Under the pieces are notes generated by a model. It did not search any database, was not told the DNA's origin, and saw only the letters and a program-made list of their open reading frames with translations. Positions 60,021-64,000 of a stretch of DNA of 64,000 nucleotides are shown here, in pieces. Position 1 is the first letter of the stretch. Each line of letters starts with the position of its first letter. Source of the stretch: Gammaproteobacteria bacterium (GTDB taxonomy: Bacteria > Pseudomonadota > Gammaproteobacteria > Pseudomonadales > Pseudohongiellaceae); the NCBI GenBank assembly GCA_028818225.1, contig JAPPOG010000051.1, positions 1 through 64,000 on the forward strand. The letters run 5' to 3'. The translations under genes and the position numbers were made by a program.

Positions 60021-61745
60021 CTATCTCTGGGACGGTAAACTGAATTCAGGATCCGCCAGCCTGAAAGGCTGTGATTCTGAGTTTGCTGGCAGCATTTTAC
60101 CCTGAGAATCCTCGGTTCTGACAGCGGAAAAAGCCTGACTCAGGGCCAAATCACGCAAAAGTGCAGTTAATTTGTACTGGCTTGCCTCGAACCGGCCCTC
60201 CAACCAGCGCAGAGTAGCAAGCTCGTAGCGCGGCGATACGGGGCCCCCTGTACCATAGGCAAATAGCCTGTTTATCAGGCAACTGGGCAATTTCGGATGA
60301 TCCCGAACAGCTGCAGCAAGGCCGCTTATATCTGTATAAAACACCCCATCCAGCTCTCCACTAATATCAAATTCAGCCCCATTTTCAGTTTCCCGGAAGC
60401 GTCCCGCCCCATCAAAATTCTCCAGCGATAAACCCATGGGGTCGGTTATCAAATGGCAACCGGCACAGGAGGGATTAGTATTGTGTACCGCCAGTCGTTC
60501 TCGCGCGGTGACCGCACCTTCAGCTTCCTCCAACAATGAGAAATCTACATTAGGAGGCGGGTCAGGCACCAGCTGGCACAGAAAGCGTTCTCGCAGTGCC
60601 TGACCGCGAAGTGTTGGCGAGCTGCGCACGGCATGAGAATTGGCAGCTAAAAAACTAATGTGGGTAAGTAAACCAATACGAGGACTGCTCTCTGGAAATT
60701 CGTAAGTCGTCCAGCCATTGCCTGTGGGAATACCATAAACTACACCCAGGGCTGGAGACATGAATGTTTTGCGACTTACAAAAAGATCACGGTAATCCGC
60801 GTCCTGCGTAATGACATGATCGATAATTGTGCGCAGGGTTTGCTCTCTGGCATCTCTTAAGGTTGAACCAGTTACCATCGGATAAACATTTGGGTCTTTT
60901 GCCAGACTATTAAATTCATCAAATCCCAGCATGTCATCAAAGAAAGCACGCATACCATCAGTCAGCCTGCTACTGGCAATCATTCGATCTACCTGCGCGG
61001 CCAATCCTGCTTCTGACAAAAGCTCACCCGATTCTGCAGCTGCTAACAAAGCAGCATCCGGTGGCCCATTCCAGAGAAAGAAACTCAAGCGCGAAGCAAG
61101 TGAGTAGGCTGTTAATCTTTCATAACCAGGCCTGTCTGGGTCTGCCTCTTGTTCATCAACAATGAAAACAAATTCCGGACTAATTAGAATCGATTCCAGG
61201 GCAAGAGCCAGTCCCGCGTAGAAATCTTCAGTTTGTTCGGCCGCATAATTAGCGATATCCACCAGTTCTGCCAAACGTTCATCACCCAGGGGTTGACGAT
61301 TCAAAAGTTCACCGCTGGCCTGAAGAAAAAGTCCTGCACAAGCTCCATCCGGCTGATCCTCGGCTTCGGGTCGACAGGGAATCAGAAAATCCCGATGATC
61401 CTCATCGACTACTCTTACAGCAATTGAGGTGGCAGTTTGTTGTATCTGTGAAATTTGGTCCGATGTAACGCCGACATAGGCCGCACCAGAAGAGAGCAGG
61501 CCATCTGTGCGGGTCATTGGCGGAATCGGCGGCAACACACTATTGGCGATATCATCTCCAAACACTGCTGCAATGGAATTTGTGTATTGCTCACCGGTGA
61601 GCAAGCGAGTGCGGGTTGCGGAAGCACTTTCACCTGGCTCCCCCTGCTCAATTTCTGCCGGCGCGCATGCGCCAAGCAAAATTGCAGCCCCCAGGGTGCA
61701 ACTGATTGTTTTAATTTCTACTTGTATGGACAGCAACCGAGACAA
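60021..61745 (-). CDS. DUF1592/DUF1588-type (PSD-domain) protein
   Basis: 574 aa; RLTAYSLASRLSFFLWNGPPDAALLAAAESGEL, LRDAREQTLRTIIDHVITQDADYRDLFVSRKTFM, GILTHISFLAANSHAVRSSPTLRGQALRERFLC, PSCAGCHLITDPMGLSLENFDGAGRFRE. Confidence 0.92.
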   Translation of the reverse strand: MSRLLSIQVEIKTISCTLGAAILLGACAPAEIEQGEPGESASATRTRLLTGEQYTNSIAAVFGDDIANSVLPPIPPMTRTDGLLSSGAAYVGVTSDQISQIQQTATSIAVRVVDEDHRDFLIPCRPEAEDQPDGACAGLFLQASGELLNRQPLGDERLAELVDIANYAAEQTEDFYAGLALALESILISPEFVFIVDEQEADPDRPGYERLTAYSLASRLSFFLWNGPPDAALLAAAESGELLSEAGLAAQVDRMIASSRLTDGMRAFFDDMLGFDEFNSLAKDPNVYPMVTGSTLRDAREQTLRTIIDHVITQDADYRDLFVSRKTFMSPALGVVYGIPTGNGWTTYEFPESSPRIGLLTHISFLAANSHAVRSSPTLRGQALRERFLCQLVPDPPPNVDFSLLEEAEGAVTARERLAVHNTNPSCAGCHLITDPMGLSLENFDGAGRFRETENGAEFDISGELDGVFYTDISGLAAAVRDHPKLPSCLINRLFAYGTGGPVSPRYELATLRWLEGRFEASQYKLTALLRDLALSQAFSAVRTEDSQGKMLPANSESQPFRLADPEFSLPSQR

Positions 61746-61893
61746 TCTTCCTACCCTTGTTTAACTTTCCTGCTCTTGCTTCTATATAAAGAGCATAACT
61801 AACTCATTACATCGGACTTAAAGTTCAATTATTAAAGAATACTGGCCAATTATAACTAGCCGGCATAAAGGAATCTCGCCCAAAAGACCGTGC

Positions 61894-63177
61894 CTAGCGT
61901 TGAGCTGCCACCTGTTCCGGAGTGACCAGGCCCGCCGCATTATCCCATGAATTACGGATAAAACTGGCGACCGCTGCAACCTCCTCATCACTGAGAATAT
62001 ATTGAAACTCCCCCATAGGGTCTAACCATCTCGGCGTCAGAGGTGTTCCCGGTAGCTCTGGACCATACAAAATGGCATTAATCATCGACGCCGGATTGTC
62101 TGCCTGTACCACCAGGCTGCCCGCATTGAGCCTGGGTGCCATTTCAGGATCGCCCTCTCCCGTAGGCAAGTGGCAAGTGCCGCAGTGCAGATTGTAAATT
62201 GTGCGACCGTTCCCCATTAATTGCGAATCGGGAGTAAAAGGTGCCGCTTCTGGTACTTCAGGAAGGCTCTTTAAATATACGGCCATAGAATCAACATCGG
62301 ACTGCGAGAGGAAACGAGTGCTATTCATTATCACCTCATTCATTGGCCCAAAGGATTCAATAAACTCATTGCGAGCAGTTTTCAGATAATCTGAGAGTTG
62401 TTGGTGCGACCAGAGACCAAGCCCACGGGAACTGGAAGTTAAGTTAGGTGCAACCCAGGTTTTATATTCACCACTTCTTACTCGATCAAGATATTCACCT
62501 CCTGCCATGAACAAGTGCTCGTGTTCGGCCCCGAGAAAATTCCGGGGAGTATGACAGGCACTGCAATGAGCAAGCGCTTCAACTAAATACGCACCCCGGT
62601 TCCATTGCTCAGACTGATCGAAATTATTTTCGAAAACACCGGAGTCGAAAAAGAAAATTTTCCAGAAAGCCATCAAGAATCGTTGGTTATATGGAAAGGC
62701 AAGGATATTCTCTGGCGGTAAATAATTGCTGGCGGGCAAGGATTGCAAATAGGCAAACATAGCCGCTAAGTCTTCGTTGGTTACTTTGGTAAACGCAGGA
62801 TAGGGAAAAGCGGGATACAAATGCTCTCCATTCGGACGTTCACCATGACGCATGGAATTGAGAAAATCCCAGTCAGTCCAACTACCGATTCCAACTTCAG
62901 GATCCGGGGTAATATTGGTGGAATAAATCGTGCCGAATGGCGTCTCGAAGGCGACCCCCCCAGCCATATAATCGCCATTGCCAAGGGTATGACAACTTGC
63001 GCAGTTTCCTGCTACTACCAGATATTCTCCCCGTGCAATTAAGTCAGCTTCACTAAGTTCTGTGCTGGCAACCGGTCCATCACCACTCTCGCGATTGCTG
63101 GATGTCGCGATGAATCCCATCAGTAGCACGAGAAGTACTGCGACCAAAATAAGCAATCGGCGTGCGGATATAGGCAA
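61894..63177 (-). CDS. Membrane-anchored multiheme c-type cytochrome (alcohol dehydrogenase cytochrome subunit-like)
   Basis: 427 aa; N-terminal TM; three CxxCH sites: NCASCHTLGNGDYMAGG, HCSACHTPRNFLG, HCGTCHLPTGEG. Confidence 0.93.
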   Translation of the reverse strand: MPISARRLLILVAVLLVLLMGFIATSSNRESGDGPVASTELSEADLIARGEYLVVAGNCASCHTLGNGDYMAGGVAFETPFGTIYSTNITPDPEVGIGSWTDWDFLNSMRHGERPNGEHLYPAFPYPAFTKVTNEDLAAMFAYLQSLPASNYLPPENILAFPYNQRFLMAFWKIFFFDSGVFENNFDQSEQWNRGAYLVEALAHCSACHTPRNFLGAEHEHLFMAGGEYLDRVRSGEYKTWVAPNLTSSSRGLGLWSHQQLSDYLKTARNEFIESFGPMNEVIMNSTRFLSQSDVDSMAVYLKSLPEVPEAAPFTPDSQLMGNGRTIYNLHCGTCHLPTGEGDPEMAPRLNAGSLVVQADNPASMINAILYGPELPGTPLTPRWLDPMGEFQYILSDEEVAAVASFIRNSWDNAAGLVTPEQVAAQR

Positions 63178-63428
63178 GTTAATTTCTCAGTTTGATAAAA
63201 TTCGAGTAGTCAAAACGAGGGTCTGGATTGAGTGAGTGTTCTAATTCTGATATCTGTTATTACCGCAGCGGCTTAATCCTAGCCTAGGCAACAGTAAAAT
63301 TGTACTGTCAACGTCCCTAGCGATCCATTAAATAGATAACATTCGTCAAATATGACGATTTTTAACAAATTCCAGGTTAACCAGCTTAGGATTACTGTCT
63401 GAATAGGATAGCATCGTTGGTCGATGCC

Positions 63429-64000
63429 ATGAGTGAGGATCCACAATTGAAACACAGTCACCCGAGATTTTTCTGCCTATCTCTGCCCCTGCTTGGTTTG
63501 CTCATGGGACTCAATCCCCTGTATGCCCAGAGCAGTTTTAGCGACGAAGAATTACTGAATCTGGAGTCTCCCATAGCAGCAGGGCAGTCTTATTGGCTCG
63601 AAGAATTAACCTTTATTGAGATTAGAGATTTGATTGCTTCCGGTACCAACACGGTGATTATTCCAACCGGAGGAATAGAAGAAAACGGACCATATCTGGC
63701 AACCGGCAAGCACAATGTAATTCTGGAGGGTACCTGTCCGGCTATAGCAGAACAACTTGGAAACGCCCTCTGCGCACCAATTGTTAAATTCGTTCCAGAA
63801 GGGAATATCGAACCCCCCTCTGGCGCCATGAAATTCCCAGGAACAATTAGCCTGAGCGCAGCCACCTACGAAGCTTTATTAACCGATATTGCTGCCAGCT
63901 TGAGACAAGCGGGCTTCAATCATATCGTTCTCATTGGCGATAGTGGTGGTAATCAAAGAGGGATGGCCAATGTCGCCAGGACACTGACTGCAGATTGGCA
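63429..64000 (+). CDS. Exported creatininase-family protein, truncated by window end
   Basis: My translation: MSEDPQLKHSHPRFFCLSLPLLGLLMGLNPLYAQSSFSDEELLNLESPIAAGQSYWLEELTFIEIRDLIASGTNTVIIPTGGIEENGPYLATGKHNVILEGTCPAIAEQLGNALCAPIVKFVPEGNIEPPSGAMKFPGTISLSAATYEALLTDIAASLRQAGFNHIVLIGDSGGNQRGM...; absent from the ORF track, probably because it has no stop inside the window. Confidence 0.88.
   Translation, partial: MSEDPQLKHSHPRFFCLSLPLLGLLMGLNPLYAQSSFSDEELLNLESPIAAGQSYWLEELTFIEIRDLIASGTNTVIIPTGGIEENGPYLATGKHNVILEGTCPAIAEQLGNALCAPIVKFVPEGNIEPPSGAMKFPGTISLSAATYEALLTDIAASLRQAGFNHIVLIGDSGGNQRGMANVARTLTADW

Noticed and set aside
1-64000. Search for CRISPR arrays, tRNA/rRNA genes, transposases, integrases and classical defence islands
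   Set aside because: No regularly spaced repeats, no recognisable tRNA/rRNA sequences, and no mobile-element or defence proteins in the ORFs; by-eye inspection could miss a divergent tRNA, which tRNAscan-SE would settle.

Overview
This 64 kb window looks like a chromosomal segment of a marine-type gammaproteobacterium. That assignment is inferred from gene content; no rRNA or other taxonomic marker is present. The left ~22 kb is mostly housekeeping: FeoAB iron transport, a GT39-type glycosyltransferase, CysE, a PIN-PhoH ATPase, the OadGAB sodium-pumping decarboxylase, a NIPSNAP protein, heme A synthase, an MltB-like transglycosylase and a PilZ protein. The right ~40 kb is dense in exported oxidative and hydrolytic proteins: three PQQ-type beta-propeller dehydrogenases, c-type cytochromes, DUF1552/DUF1592-type proteins, a DUF305-LVIVD fusion, an exported agmatinase-like protein, an exported creatininase-like protein, and four paralogs of an uncharacterised exported family ending in YEYACHEGNY. 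The most interesting locus is 37.0-41.9 kb. It encodes a c-type cytochrome fused to a PHM/DBM-like dicopper monooxygenase fold whose Cu ligand motifs (HH, VHY, HxH, DDM) appear intact. It lies near a PAL-like NHL-repeat protein retaining the WVTD..HQVxK signature, a CmcJ/NvfI-type oxidoreductase and a conserved exported partner candidate. This is a possible bacterial PHM/PAL-like two-enzyme system. I also found decayed genes (an ExeA/MshM ATPase and a FixJ-type response regulator), an unlisted 54-aa membrane protein linked to two tandem membrane paralogs, and several strong palindromic terminators. I saw no CRISPR array, tRNA, rRNA, transposase or integrase.
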